Source: an uncultured Lachnospiraceae bacterium
GTDB lineage: Bacteria; Bacillota; Clostridia; Lachnospirales; Lachnospiraceae
Assembly: GCA_910577015.1 (NCBI GenBank)
Contig: CAJTKU010000007.1
Location: 62,001-126,000 of the forward strand
Reading direction: 5' to 3'
DNA length: 64,000 nucleotides
Both the position numbers and the translations under genes were made by a program. Under the pieces are notes generated by a model. The model was given only the letters and a program-made list of their open reading frames with translations. It ran no database searches and was not told the origin of the DNA. Below, one piece after another: positions 25,667 to 34,213 of the stretch (its first letter is position 1; each line of letters opens with the position of its first letter).

Positions 25667-26521
25667 ATGAAAAAAGACAAAAATACATTTCTAATTGTAG
25701 ACGGGCATAATTTATTATTTCAAATGTTTTATGGAATGCCGCAAAGAATAGTCAACCGAGACGGCAGACCGATACAGGGTGTAGTGGGGTTTGTCGGCGC
25801 CCTTATCAAAATACTGAAGCAGACCAATCCTCAATATATGCTCGTATTGTTTGACGGAGAACACAAAAACAGCCGAACGGAGATTTTACCGGAATACAAA
25901 GCCAACCGGATTGATTATGCAGCCGTTTTGGAAGAAGAAAATCCATTTTTGCAGCTGCCTGATATATATAGGGCGCTCACATTTATGGGTATAAAATTCT
26001 GCGAAACTGACGACGCCGAAACCGATGACGTTATCGCCGGTTATTCTTATCAATACGGAAAAGAAATACAAATCATGATTTCATCATGGGACAGCGATTT
26101 TTTTCAATTGGTCTCTGATAACGTAAGCGTGATAAGATACCGCGGGAAAAATACATATTTTTGCGATACGGCATATGTGGAAAACCGTTTTATGGTAAAA
26201 CCTGCGTTATATGCGGACTTCAAGGCATTGGTCGGCGACAAATCCGATAATATAAAGGGCGCCGAAAAGATAGGGCCAAAAACCGCAGGTATGCTGTTAC
26301 GGAAATTTGGCAGCCTGCATGGAATCATTGATAATGCCGACAGCATAGACAAAAAAAGCATAAGGGAATCTATTACCGGCAATAAAGAACGTTTACTGAT
26401 AAACTATCAATTAATAAAATTGAACGATTCCGCGCAGCTGCCTTTCCGGATTGATGAATTGTCTTATACATATAATGGGCTTAAGACGAAAGATGTTTTA
26501 TGCAAAGCAGGCATAGAATAG
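25667..26521 (+). CDS. Stand-alone 5'-3' exonuclease (PolA-N/YpcP-like)
   Basis: 284 residues. FLIVDGHNLLFQMFYGMP, FDGEHKNSRTEILPEYKANR, ETDDVIAGYSY and SSWDSDFFQLVSDNV carry the metal-binding acidic residues of the PolA N-terminal 5'-nuclease. FKALVGDKSDNIKGAEKIGPKTA is the DNA-binding H3TH region. No polymerase domain follows, as in YpcP and ExoIX. It likely acts on flaps or RNA primers in repair or replication. It points away from csoR with its own short upstream region. Confidence 0.9.
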   Translation: MKKDKNTFLIVDGHNLLFQMFYGMPQRIVNRDGRPIQGVVGFVGALIKILKQTNPQYMLVLFDGEHKNSRTEILPEYKANRIDYAAVLEEENPFLQLPDIYRALTFMGIKFCETDDAETDDVIAGYSYQYGKEIQIMISSWDSDFFQLVSDNVSVIRYRGKNTYFCDTAYVENRFMVKPALYADFKALVGDKSDNIKGAEKIGPKTAGMLLRKFGSLHGIIDNADSIDKKSIRESITGNKERLLINYQLIKLNDSAQLPFRIDELSYTYNGLKTKDVLCKAGIE

Positions 26522-26532
26522 ATTGCCCAAAA

Positions 26533-27228
26533 TTAATCAACGGCAATATAAATATCCATAAACTTCACTCCCTTGTCATCAAAATATTCATGTTCATAAC
26601 AGGAAAGGATTGCCGAATCGCACTTTTGTTTGATTCCGTTTATCGCCATGTATGTCTTTAAAGCTTTATAAGCATTGGGGATGATTTCAAATTCTCCCTC
26701 ATCCTGCACCTCTTCCAAAGTAATCGTGATATATTTTTGCCTGCGCTGGTTTATAATCTCCACATTCAGGTTACCGGTATCCTGTTTTTCATCAAGGACA
26801 AGCGCTGCCCCATATCCCCGCATATGAAATACATTTCTCTGCTCCTGGGATACCTGCGAAAAATCCCAGCCGATAATATATGGATTTTCTATTCTTAATT
26901 GTTTTGCCCATCCCTCCACATGGGAAATTGCATCTTCTTCCGGTTCACAACTTATTACCGCATAACTGACATAACGAAAAGGTTCCACTGTGACAATTCT
27001 GATATCTGAATATGCCTTATTTGTGTAATCCATATTTCCCCTTAACAATTGGTCCACGGAACAATGAAACAGTTCACAAAGCTGGACCAGCCTCTCAATC
27101 TCCGGCAAAATTTCCCCCTGCTCCCATTTAGAAATGGTTTGCCGGCTGACATCCAATTTCTCTGCCAGTTCCTCCTGCGTCATATTTCTCATTTTTCTTA
27201 AAATCTGTAAATTCTTTCCCAGGTTCAT
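26533..27228 (-). CDS. XRE-family regulator with GyrI-like effector domain
   Basis: 231 residues. Residues 4-58 form a helix-turn-helix of the XRE type (MTQEELAEKLDVSRQTISKW). The remainder has the GyrI/AraC-effector fold pattern (VTVEPFRYVSYAV and MRGYGAALVLDE), suggesting binding of a small hydrophobic or cationic ligand. AGGAGGG precedes the ATG. It is convergent with the exonuclease gene (11-nt gap). The regulon is not evident from neighbours. Confidence 0.8.
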   Translation of the reverse strand: MNLGKNLQILRKMRNMTQEELAEKLDVSRQTISKWEQGEILPEIERLVQLCELFHCSVDQLLRGNMDYTNKAYSDIRIVTVEPFRYVSYAVISCEPEEDAISHVEGWAKQLRIENPYIIGWDFSQVSQEQRNVFHMRGYGAALVLDEKQDTGNLNVEIINQRRQKYITITLEEVQDEGEFEIIPNAYKALKTYMAINGIKQKCDSAILSCYEHEYFDDKGVKFMDIYIAVD

Positions 27229-27373
27229 ATATGTTCCCTCCTTTTTTTATGAGAACATTTTCCCACACATATTAGCTGTAGTCCACCCATTCCGGCGTGC
27301 CTTTCAGATAATTTCCGCGCCTGTAAATTGCACGGACGCCGTTTATAAATATCCATTATTATTTTTAATTAAA

Positions 27374-27410
27374 AACCCCATGCAGACCATCTTCCAGTCT
27401 GCATGGGGTT
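27374..27410 (-). terminator. Terminator of groESL
   Basis: Perfect 14-bp stem AACCCCATGCAGAC / GTCTGCATGGGGTT with a 9-nt loop, followed by TTTTTA on the minus strand, 24 nt after the groEL stop. Confidence 0.85.
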
Positions 27411-27433
27411 CCTATTGCTTTTTCCTAAGCGGA

Positions 27434-29056
27434 TTACATCATACCGCCCATTCCGCCGCCTGCCGGCATTGCAGGTGCGTCTTCTTTGATATTTGCCACA
27501 ACGGACTCGGTGGTAAGCAGGGTGGACGCCACGCTTGTTGCGTTCTGCAGGGCGCTTCTTGTCACCTTCGCGGGGTCAAGGATACCGTCCTTCACCATGT
27601 CCACATAGTCTTCCTTCAATGCGTCAAAGCCCATGCCTGCATCCATTTCTTTTACTTTATTTACGATAACGCTGCCTTCCAGTCCTGCGTTTGCCACAAT
27701 GTGGTACAGGGGAGCCTCCAGCGCTTTCAGCACGATATTGGCGCCGGTCTTTTCATCGCCTTCCAGGGTATCACGGAGTTTTTCCACTTCCTTGGACGCA
27801 TGGATATAAGCGGAACCGCCGCCGCAGATAATGCCTTCTTCCACGGCTGCCCTGGTAGCTGCCAATGCGTCCTCCATGCGAAGTTTTGCTTCCTTCATCT
27901 CGGTTTCCGTTGCAGCGCCCACACGGATAACAGCTACGCCGCCTGCCAGCTTTGCAAGCCTTTCCTGTAATTTTTCCCTGTCAAAATCGGAAGTGGTTTC
28001 TTCCACCTGCTTTTTAATCTGGGAAATGCGCGCCTGAATGGCTTCTTTTCCGCCTTCGCCATCCACAATCACGGTATTTTCCTTCTGTACCTTAACAGAT
28101 TTGGCACGTCCAAGCTGGTCCATGGTGGTATCTTTTAATTCCAGTCCCAGTTCGGAGCTGATTACCTGTCCGCCTGTCAGAATGGCAATATCCTCAAGCA
28201 TGGCCTTTCTCCTGTCGCCGTAGCCGGGAGCCTTTACTGCCACTACATTGAAGGTGCCGCGCAGTTTATTTACAATCAGGGTGGTAAGGGCTTCGCCTTC
28301 CACATCCTCTGCGATGATTAACAGTTTAGCGCCGGACTGCACAATCTGCTCCAGCAGGGGAAGGATTTCCTGAATGTTGGCAATCTTTTTATCCGTAATC
28401 AGGATGTAGGGATTGTCAAGCACTGCCTCCATTTTGTCCATGTCGGTTGCCATGTATGCGGAAATATATCCTCTGTCAAACTGCATACCTTCCACCAAAT
28501 CCAGCTCTGTCTGCATGGTCTTGCTTTCTTCGATGGTGATGACGCCGTCATTGGAAACCTTCTCCATGGCGTCTGCAACAAGCTGTCCAACCTCGTCGTC
28601 GCCTGCGGAGATGGCTGCCACCCTTGCAATATGCTCCTTGCCGTTTACCTTGGAACTCATCTTGGCAATGGCGTCCACAGCACAGTCGGTTGCCTTCTTC
28701 ATGCCCTTTCTCAAAATAATGGGATTGGCGCCTGCCTCCAAGTTTTTCATACCTGCGTTAATCATTGCCTGTGCCAGTACGGTAGCGGTTGTGGTGCCGT
28801 CGCCGGCAACGTCGTTGGTCTTGGTTGCCACTTCTTTTACAAGCTGGGCGCCCATATTTTCAAATGCGTCCTCCAGTTCAATTTCCTTTGCGATGGTAAC
28901 ACCGTCGTTGGTGATAAGGGGAGCGCCGAAAGATTTATCCAGTACGACATTCCTTCCTTTGGGACCCAGTGTAACCCTGACGGTGTCTGCCAGCTGGTCT
29001 ACGCCCCTTCCTAATGCTGCACGCGCGTCTGCGCCGTATTTAATTTCCTTTGCCAT
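27434..29056 (-). CDS. groEL: Chaperonin GroEL
   Basis: 540 residues with the full GroEL sequence: VTLGPKGRNVVLDKSFGAP, the ATP-site NDVAGDGTTTATVLAQ, and the Gly-Met-rich tail ending MPAGGGMGGMM. It forms the double-ring chamber that folds cytosolic proteins with GroES. It lies 36 nt after groES in the same operon. Confidence 0.99.
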   Translation of the reverse strand: MAKEIKYGADARAALGRGVDQLADTVRVTLGPKGRNVVLDKSFGAPLITNDGVTIAKEIELEDAFENMGAQLVKEVATKTNDVAGDGTTTATVLAQAMINAGMKNLEAGANPIILRKGMKKATDCAVDAIAKMSSKVNGKEHIARVAAISAGDDEVGQLVADAMEKVSNDGVITIEESKTMQTELDLVEGMQFDRGYISAYMATDMDKMEAVLDNPYILITDKKIANIQEILPLLEQIVQSGAKLLIIAEDVEGEALTTLIVNKLRGTFNVVAVKAPGYGDRRKAMLEDIAILTGGQVISSELGLELKDTTMDQLGRAKSVKVQKENTVIVDGEGGKEAIQARISQIKKQVEETTSDFDREKLQERLAKLAGGVAVIRVGAATETEMKEAKLRMEDALAATRAAVEEGIICGGGSAYIHASKEVEKLRDTLEGDEKTGANIVLKALEAPLYHIVANAGLEGSVIVNKVKEMDAGMGFDALKEDYVDMVKDGILDPAKVTRSALQNATSVASTLLTTESVVANIKEDAPAMPAGGGMGGMM

Positions 29057-29092
29057 AATAATACGCCTCCAAAAATATTTTTATTTTACTGT

Positions 29093-29377
29093 TTACTGAA
29101 TAACTGCCAGAATATCGCTCTGTTTTACAATGATGTATTCTTCTTCCTCAATCTTTACATCCGTTCCTGCATATTTGGAGTAAATAACCTGGTCTCCTGC
29201 CTTTACTTCCATCTTCACTTCCTTGCCGTCAACGCATCCTCCGGGACCTACGGCAACAACCTCTGCCTGCTGGGGTTTTTCTTTATTCTGGCCGGGAAGG
29301 ACGATACCTGATTTGGTAGTTTCCTCTGCCACTAACTGTTTCAAAACAACTCTGTCACCCAATGGAACTAATTTCAT
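29093..29377 (-). CDS. groES: Co-chaperonin GroES
   Basis: 94 residues. LVPLGDRVVLKQLVAEE, the mobile loop TTKSGIVLPGQNKEKPQQAE, and VIYSKYAGTDVKIEEEEY are characteristic. It caps the GroEL chamber. First gene of the groESL operon behind a CIRCE operator. Confidence 0.98.
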   Translation of the reverse strand: MKLVPLGDRVVLKQLVAEETTKSGIVLPGQNKEKPQQAEVVAVGPGGCVDGKEVKMEVKAGDQVIYSKYAGTDVKIEEEEYIIVKQSDILAVIQ

Positions 29378-29417
29378 ATTGACTGCCTCCTTACATTATG
29401 CATCTAAATTCATTTTA

Positions 29418-29444
29418 TTAGCACTCATTTATATTGAGTGCTAA
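29418..29444. promoter_or_regulatory. CIRCE element (HrcA operator)
   Basis: A perfect consensus: TTAGCACTC, 9 nt, GAGTGCTAA, located 41 nt upstream of groES. HrcA binds it and represses groESL until heat shock. No hrcA gene is in the window. Confidence 0.97.
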
Positions 29445-29617
29445 TCGCTAAAGCATATATTAGTTTTATATGCATGGGTTTGCAAACGCATTCACATCCA
29501 TATATCTATCATTTTTATATTATTATCTCTTAATATCTCCCATTTTCTTCTGTTTTCTCATTTTTCGCCATATGGGATGATTTAATATTTATTTTAGAAT
29601 CTGTTTCCCAAAACTTT

Positions 29618-30328
29618 TTATTTGGTTTTTTTCCTGCCGGTTAAGGTTGCTGCCCCGACATAAATGGCGGCAATACCGGTAAAAGCATATCCCATTACCA
29701 GATTTTTAATGAAATCGCTCCACAGGCCGTATCTTTCCATATACATGGGCATATCCAAAAGCACTTCAAAAAAGGAAAAGCCGCTGCCGAACTCATCATT
29801 TAAACTTCTCCAAAGGGAAAACCCGTAAGATGCATATGTAGCCGGAATAATGACCAGCAGGCCGAAAACCAGACTGACAATGACGCCAAGGATATCCTGT
29901 TCCCCGTTCAGCTTTTTATATCCTGCCTGAGCCAGAAAGAAAATCAAAATGGCAATCCAGCCGCTGATGAATCCCAAACAGCCGATGCCGGTCCAAATAA
30001 GCCCGCCGAGCAACGCGCCGCCAAGCGCTCCCAAAATGCCTAAGCCGCGATGCTTTTCTTTGATAATCGGGGATGTTGCGCCACTGTTTGTATAGGTAGT
30101 GTAATTACTGCCTGCCGTATAGCCCGCAAAAGCATCTGAGCCCGACTGGAAGCTGTACCCGGAATCCATGTTCCCTGCACTGCCTGTGTTGTTCGTGTAG
30201 CCTGCATTGTTTGCATTCCCTGCGTTGTTCATGTAGCCTGCATTGTTTGCATTCCCTGCATTGTTCATGCCATCTGCGTTGTTCGTGTTGCCTGCACTGT
30301 TGGTGCCGTTCATGTTGTTATAATCCAT
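29618..30328 (-). CDS. Membrane protein with Asn/Gly/Ala-rich repeat N-terminus
   Basis: About 236 residues. Residues 1-60 are low complexity (NNAGNANNAGYMNNAGNANN type), encoded by tandem 36-nt DNA units. A region with about four hydrophobic segments follows (GALGGALLGGLIWTGIGCLG; WIAILIFFLAQAG; VSLVFGLLVIIPATY; MGYAFTGIAAIYVG). The membrane part resembles small uncharacterised clostridial membrane proteins. ATG 30328 is chosen; the longer start at 30346 lacks support. The repeat part may be a length-variable linker. Function unknown. Confidence 0.65.
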   Translation of the reverse strand: MDYNNMNGTNSAGNTNNADGMNNAGNANNAGYMNNAGNANNAGYTNNTGSAGNMDSGYSFQSGSDAFAGYTAGSNYTTYTNSGATSPIIKEKHRGLGILGALGGALLGGLIWTGIGCLGFISGWIAILIFFLAQAGYKKLNGEQDILGVIVSLVFGLLVIIPATYASYGFSLWRSLNDEFGSGFSFFEVLLDMPMYMERYGLWSDFIKNLVMGYAFTGIAAIYVGAATLTGRKKTK

Positions 30329-30370
30329 TTTTTTCCTCTCCCTCATTCATTTATTTTATCTTTCATTTAT

Positions 30371-31042
30371 TTATACACATTTGATTTCCAGATAGCCTAA
30401 AAGCTTGCCCATATCGTACTCTTCCATGACGCCCAGGTTGGGGTCATAAAATTTGCCGTCGTAACCCACCAGATAATGACAGTATCGACCCATGCGCTCC
30501 ATCATGATACAGCATTTGGGAAGCACGCACTCCGCCCCTTCCGTGTATGTGATAACGTCGCTATGGTCAATGCCGTAATAGTTAAGGGCTGATATCATGC
30601 GTCCCATGGTACCCTGCCACTCCCTGCAGTCCATAACCCTGATAACGTCCGCAATGGTGACGCCTGCCAGCATCGCCACACAGGTCTGCCCGCAGAGCCC
30701 GTCCTCCGGCTGGATGATTACCTGTACGCCGTCCACCGTGCGGATGGGGTCTTCAAAGCTGTAGGGACTGTTCTGGTCCATACGAATCAGACTGTCTGAA
30801 ATATGCAGGAGAATATCATGTTTTTTTGAGATATCCACCTGAATGGCATCCTCATCCTCCACATGGATTTCATAGCTTCCTTTTTCCCTCGGAAGCAACT
30901 CGCAGTCTATCATCCTGTTATCCAGTATCATGTCCGCCTGAATTACATCGCGCTGCTTGCACACCTCCCACACATTAAAAGGAATCCGAATCATGTAACC
31001 TCTTTCCTTTTTTTCTATCTGGCCTTTAAAAAAATAGCGCAT
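30371..31042 (-). CDS. DUF1905-like domain fused to papain-fold (C39-like) peptidase-like domain
   Basis: About 223 residues. The N-terminal part (FKGQIEKKERGYMIRIPFNV) has the beta-barrel-like DUF1905 pattern. The C-terminal part has DGLCGQTCVAMLAGVTIADVI, a Cys in the position of the C39 nucleophile, and CHYLVGYDGKFYDPNLG, with His followed by Asp in the C39 order. It has no signal peptide, so it would act in the cytosol. ATG 31042 has GGAGG 7 nt upstream. The combination is unusual; the peptidase activity is inferred from the motifs. Confidence 0.55.
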   Translation of the reverse strand: MRYFFKGQIEKKERGYMIRIPFNVWEVCKQRDVIQADMILDNRMIDCELLPREKGSYEIHVEDEDAIQVDISKKHDILLHISDSLIRMDQNSPYSFEDPIRTVDGVQVIIQPEDGLCGQTCVAMLAGVTIADVIRVMDCREWQGTMGRMISALNYYGIDHSDVITYTEGAECVLPKCCIMMERMGRYCHYLVGYDGKFYDPNLGVMEEYDMGKLLGYLEIKCV

Positions 31043-31113
31043 TGCCATACCTCCGATTCCGTTTTTTCCTGTATATCGATTGTAGCAAATTCTTCAAACC
31101 TTGCAAAGCCCTT

Positions 31114-31959
31114 TTATGCCTTTTTTTCATGGGAAGGCGGGTATCCGTAACGCTTTTTGAACAGTTTGCTGAAATGATAAGCGTCATCGTATCCTACCTG
31201 CTCCGCCACCTCTTTGACGCTGCCCGCAAATCCCGATAAAAGCAGTTCCCTCGCCTTCTCAAGCCTGATGTTAATCAGATGCCTGATGGGAGTATCCCCT
31301 GTTTCGCTTTTGAATATCCTTGAAATATAGAAGGGACTGAGGTACATGTTTTCCGCAATTTGGTCTAAAGAAATTTTTTCCGCGTAGTGGTCCTCAAAAT
31401 AGCTTACAATCTGTTCCACCACATATTTCTTATTGACGGACTCAAAGGCATATCCCGTTTTTACCTCCACCGGTTTTGTCTGCTGCCTGACTATCAAAAG
31501 AAGCATCTGCATCAGGAAAGATTTCATCATAAAGTACCTGCCCGGCCAGCAGACCGTATTTTCCGCCTCCATGGAAGCGCACAGTTTAAACAGCTTCTGC
31601 TTCAGTTCTCCCGACGTGTGCAGGATACAGCCGCCCTCGGGAAGCGGCAGCGTATTTTTAGGCAGGTCCTTAAAATAGATGTCGGACGCCCCGACAAAAA
31701 ACTCCGTTGAAGTGTTAGCCATATCGGATACGAAAGCCTGATGACGCGTCCCGGGATTAAAAATCAGCAAATCACCCTCGTTCACCGTATAGGCTTCCCC
31801 GTCGATGTGGTATTCTCCCGTTCCCGACAATATATAAGCAATCTCCAGACACTCCCGGGAATGATACTTCGTATCATCCTTCTCCCGCCTTGCTTTCCAT
31901 GTATATAAAAAGGTGGGATTCAAATCCTCCTCAAATAACTCAAAACGTTCCTGACACAT
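31114..31959 (-). CDS. AraC-family transcriptional regulator (cupin N-terminus)
   Basis: 281 residues. The N-terminal cupin (ECLEIAYILSGTGEYHIDGEAY and LLIFNPGTRHQ) is typical of sugar-sensing AraC regulators. The C-terminal double helix-turn-helix contains ISLDQIAENMYLSPFYISRIFK and VKEVAEQVGYDDAYHFSKLFKK. It is divergent from the ABC exporter genes across a 480-nt gap containing a large inverted repeat. The ligand is unknown. Confidence 0.9.
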   Translation of the reverse strand: MCQERFELFEEDLNPTFLYTWKARREKDDTKYHSRECLEIAYILSGTGEYHIDGEAYTVNEGDLLIFNPGTRHQAFVSDMANTSTEFFVGASDIYFKDLPKNTLPLPEGGCILHTSGELKQKLFKLCASMEAENTVCWPGRYFMMKSFLMQMLLLIVRQQTKPVEVKTGYAFESVNKKYVVEQIVSYFEDHYAEKISLDQIAENMYLSPFYISRIFKSETGDTPIRHLINIRLEKARELLLSGFAGSVKEVAEQVGYDDAYHFSKLFKKRYGYPPSHEKKA

Positions 31960-32071
31960 AAAAATTCCCGCCTTTCTTTATGGATAGTTGCTGTGCTGCT
32001 GCCAGTAGATAACTATTCTTTACTATACCATAAAATGTAGTTTTCCACTACCTGAATTTTTCAAGGGTAGA

Positions 32072-32328
32072 AGGCAGGGAATTTTTCGGGCGGCAGGCGG
32101 GGGCGGCATATCCGTATTTTGCATGGTGGCAATCCCTGTGTGCATTTGATTCCATAAAGGACCGTGTAAAAACGTCGGCATTTGGATACCGTATTTTGGT
32201 ATCCTATGTGCCGCTACGTTTTTACCCGAGCGAAAGCGCGTCCTGTTGGAACAAATGCACACTGGGAATGCCGTCATGCCAAATACAGATATGCCGCCCC
32301 CGCCTGCCGCCCGAAAAATTCCCTGCCT
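32072..32328. repeat. 257-nt nested inverted repeat, head-to-head pair of a dispersed repeat
   Basis: The outer arms (32072-32153 and about 32248-32328) are complementary with few mismatches, starting AGGCAGGGAATTTTTCGGGC and its reverse complement. Inside, GTAAAAACG (32166-32174), CGGCA and GGATACC pair with 32198-32225. The whole could fold into one long hairpin. The region lies between divergent araC and ABC-exporter genes, so it does not terminate either. The arms belong to a repeat family also seen at 46268-46333 and 58785-58840. Confidence 0.8.
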
Positions 32329-32443
32329 GACTCCCCCCTCCCCACCTTTGCAAAAAGATACAGGAATCCTACAAGATACTCCATTTTCTTTTTTACATGG
32401 AATGCTAAGATAAGAAAAGTACTCTTTTTACGGGAGGTTTGCC

Positions 32444-34213
32444 ATGACACCAATGAAATGGTTTTTCGGATTTTTAAAAAAATACAGGAAACAGATGATT
32501 TTCGGACTTATCCTTACCACTTTCATCACCGCGCTCAATATTGTAAATCCTTATATTTCCGGTCTGATAGTGGACGACGTTATTTTAGGGGAAGCCTATG
32601 ATTTGCTGCTGCCCCTCATCGCATGTATGCTGGGCGTTGTCATACTGCGCGGCGTCATGCGCTTTCTTTATCAGGTTGTGTTTGAAACAGCCTCCCAGGG
32701 GCTTCTCTACGATATGCGCGACAAAGTATACCGGAAGCTTTTACAGGAGGATTTCAGCTTTTACAACAAAAAACGAACCGGCGATTTGATGAGCAGGCAG
32801 ACGGGTGATATGGAGGCCATCCGGCATTTTGTGGCCTATGTCATTTATGTTTCTTATGAAAGCATCCTTCTGTTCGGTTTTGCCCTGTCCATGGTCTTTA
32901 CCGTCAATGTAAAGCTGGCGCTCTGTATGCTGGTGGTGCTTCCCTTTACTGCTTTCACCACCTATCTGCAGTCGAAAGAGGTCAAACCGGCCTTTCAAAG
33001 GAACCGGAACTGTTTTTCCTCCCTAAACGCCTTTGTGCAGGAAAACATCAGCGGAAACCGTGTGGTACGGGCTTTTTCCAAGGAAGACTACGAAACGGAA
33101 AAATTCAATAAGGAAAATGACGCCTTCCGCTCCGCACAGGTTGCCGCCTCCCGGGTATGGATGAAATACCTGCCTGTTTTTGAAATCCTGGCTTATGCCC
33201 TGAACATCATCCTTATGCTTTACGGGGGCTACATGGTAATCCACGGTGAAATCTCCCTCGGCAGCCTGGTAACCGTAAACGGATACCTCTGGATGTTAAA
33301 CAATCCCCTGCGCATGGCCGGATGGCTGGTAAACGATATCGGCAACTTCATAACCTCTGTGGAAAAAATACACGCCACCTACAGTGAAGAGCCATACGTC
33401 AAAACACCGCCCTCGGGCGTTGTGAAAAAACTGAACGGGCAGATTGAATTTAAGGATGTATCCTACAAGGCGGATGATGAAGCTATTGTCATGGACATCA
33501 ATTTCAAAGTTTCTCCGGGACAGACCGTGGGGATTATCGGCTCCACCGGTTCCGGCAAATCCACGGTGATGAACCTCTTGTGCCGTTTTTACGATGCCAC
33601 TTCCGGCCAGGTCCTGGTGGACAACACGGATGTCCGCGACATGGACCTTTACAACCTGCGGGACAATATCGGCATGGCAATGCAGGAAGTTTTTCTGTTT
33701 TCCGATACCGTTGAGGGCAACATCGCCTACGGCCGCCCGGACTGTTCTTTTGAGGAAGTAAAGAAAGCCGCCATTATGGCAGACGCCAACCACTTCATCA
33801 TGGCAATGCCGGAGGGATACGACACCATTGTGGGCGAACGCGGCGTAGGGCTGTCGGGTGGACAAAAACAGCGCATTTCCCTGGCGCGCGCCCTTTTAAA
33901 GGAACCGTCCATCCTGATTCTGGACGATACCACCTCCGCTGTGGACATGGAAACGGAAAGCTATATTCAGAAACAGTTGAAAAACATAGAAAAGAACTGC
34001 ACGATTTTTATCATTGCCTACCGCATCTCTTCCATAAAAGATGCCGATTTAATCCTTGTGATGGATAAGGGGCGGATAATCGAGCAGGGAACACACGAAT
34101 CTTTGCTTGCCCAAAACGGCTACTATGCCGCCGCTTTTTCCAATCAGTACGGGGAGATTCCCGAGGAATATTTACAGAAAGGGGGACAAACAAATGGCAA
34201 GAAACAGATATGA
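32444..34213 (+). CDS. ABC exporter half-transporter, degenerate-site subunit
   Basis: 589 residues: six membrane helices, then a nucleotide-binding domain with Walker A GSTGSGKST, signature LSGGQKQ and Walker B ILILDDTT. The catalytic Glu after Walker B is Asp, and the H-loop reads IIAYR rather than IIAHR. These are the changes expected in the non-hydrolysing site of a heterodimeric exporter (BmrC/BmrD or TM287/288 type). GGGAGG precedes the ATG. The partner gene overlaps by 20 nt. Likely exports drugs or lipophilic compounds. Confidence 0.92.
   Translation: MTPMKWFFGFLKKYRKQMIFGLILTTFITALNIVNPYISGLIVDDVILGEAYDLLLPLIACMLGVVILRGVMRFLYQVVFETASQGLLYDMRDKVYRKLLQEDFSFYNKKRTGDLMSRQTGDMEAIRHFVAYVIYVSYESILLFGFALSMVFTVNVKLALCMLVVLPFTAFTTYLQSKEVKPAFQRNRNCFSSLNAFVQENISGNRVVRAFSKEDYETEKFNKENDAFRSAQVAASRVWMKYLPVFEILAYALNIILMLYGGYMVIHGEISLGSLVTVNGYLWMLNNPLRMAGWLVNDIGNFITSVEKIHATYSEEPYVKTPPSGVVKKLNGQIEFKDVSYKADDEAIVMDINFKVSPGQTVGIIGSTGSGKSTVMNLLCRFYDATSGQVLVDNTDVRDMDLYNLRDNIGMAMQEVFLFSDTVEGNIAYGRPDCSFEEVKKAAIMADANHFIMAMPEGYDTIVGERGVGLSGGQKQRISLARALLKEPSILILDDTTSAVDMETESYIQKQLKNIEKNCTIFIIAYRISSIKDADLILVMDKGRIIEQGTHESLLAQNGYYAAAFSNQYGEIPEEYLQKGGQTNGKKQI

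Noticed and set aside
27134..27970. Plus-strand open frame of 278 codons
   Set aside because: It is antisense to the end of groEL and to the XRE regulator start, and has unnatural composition.
30150..30328. CRISPR array in the 36-nt repeat region
   Set aside because: The units are adjacent, coding and without unique spacers.
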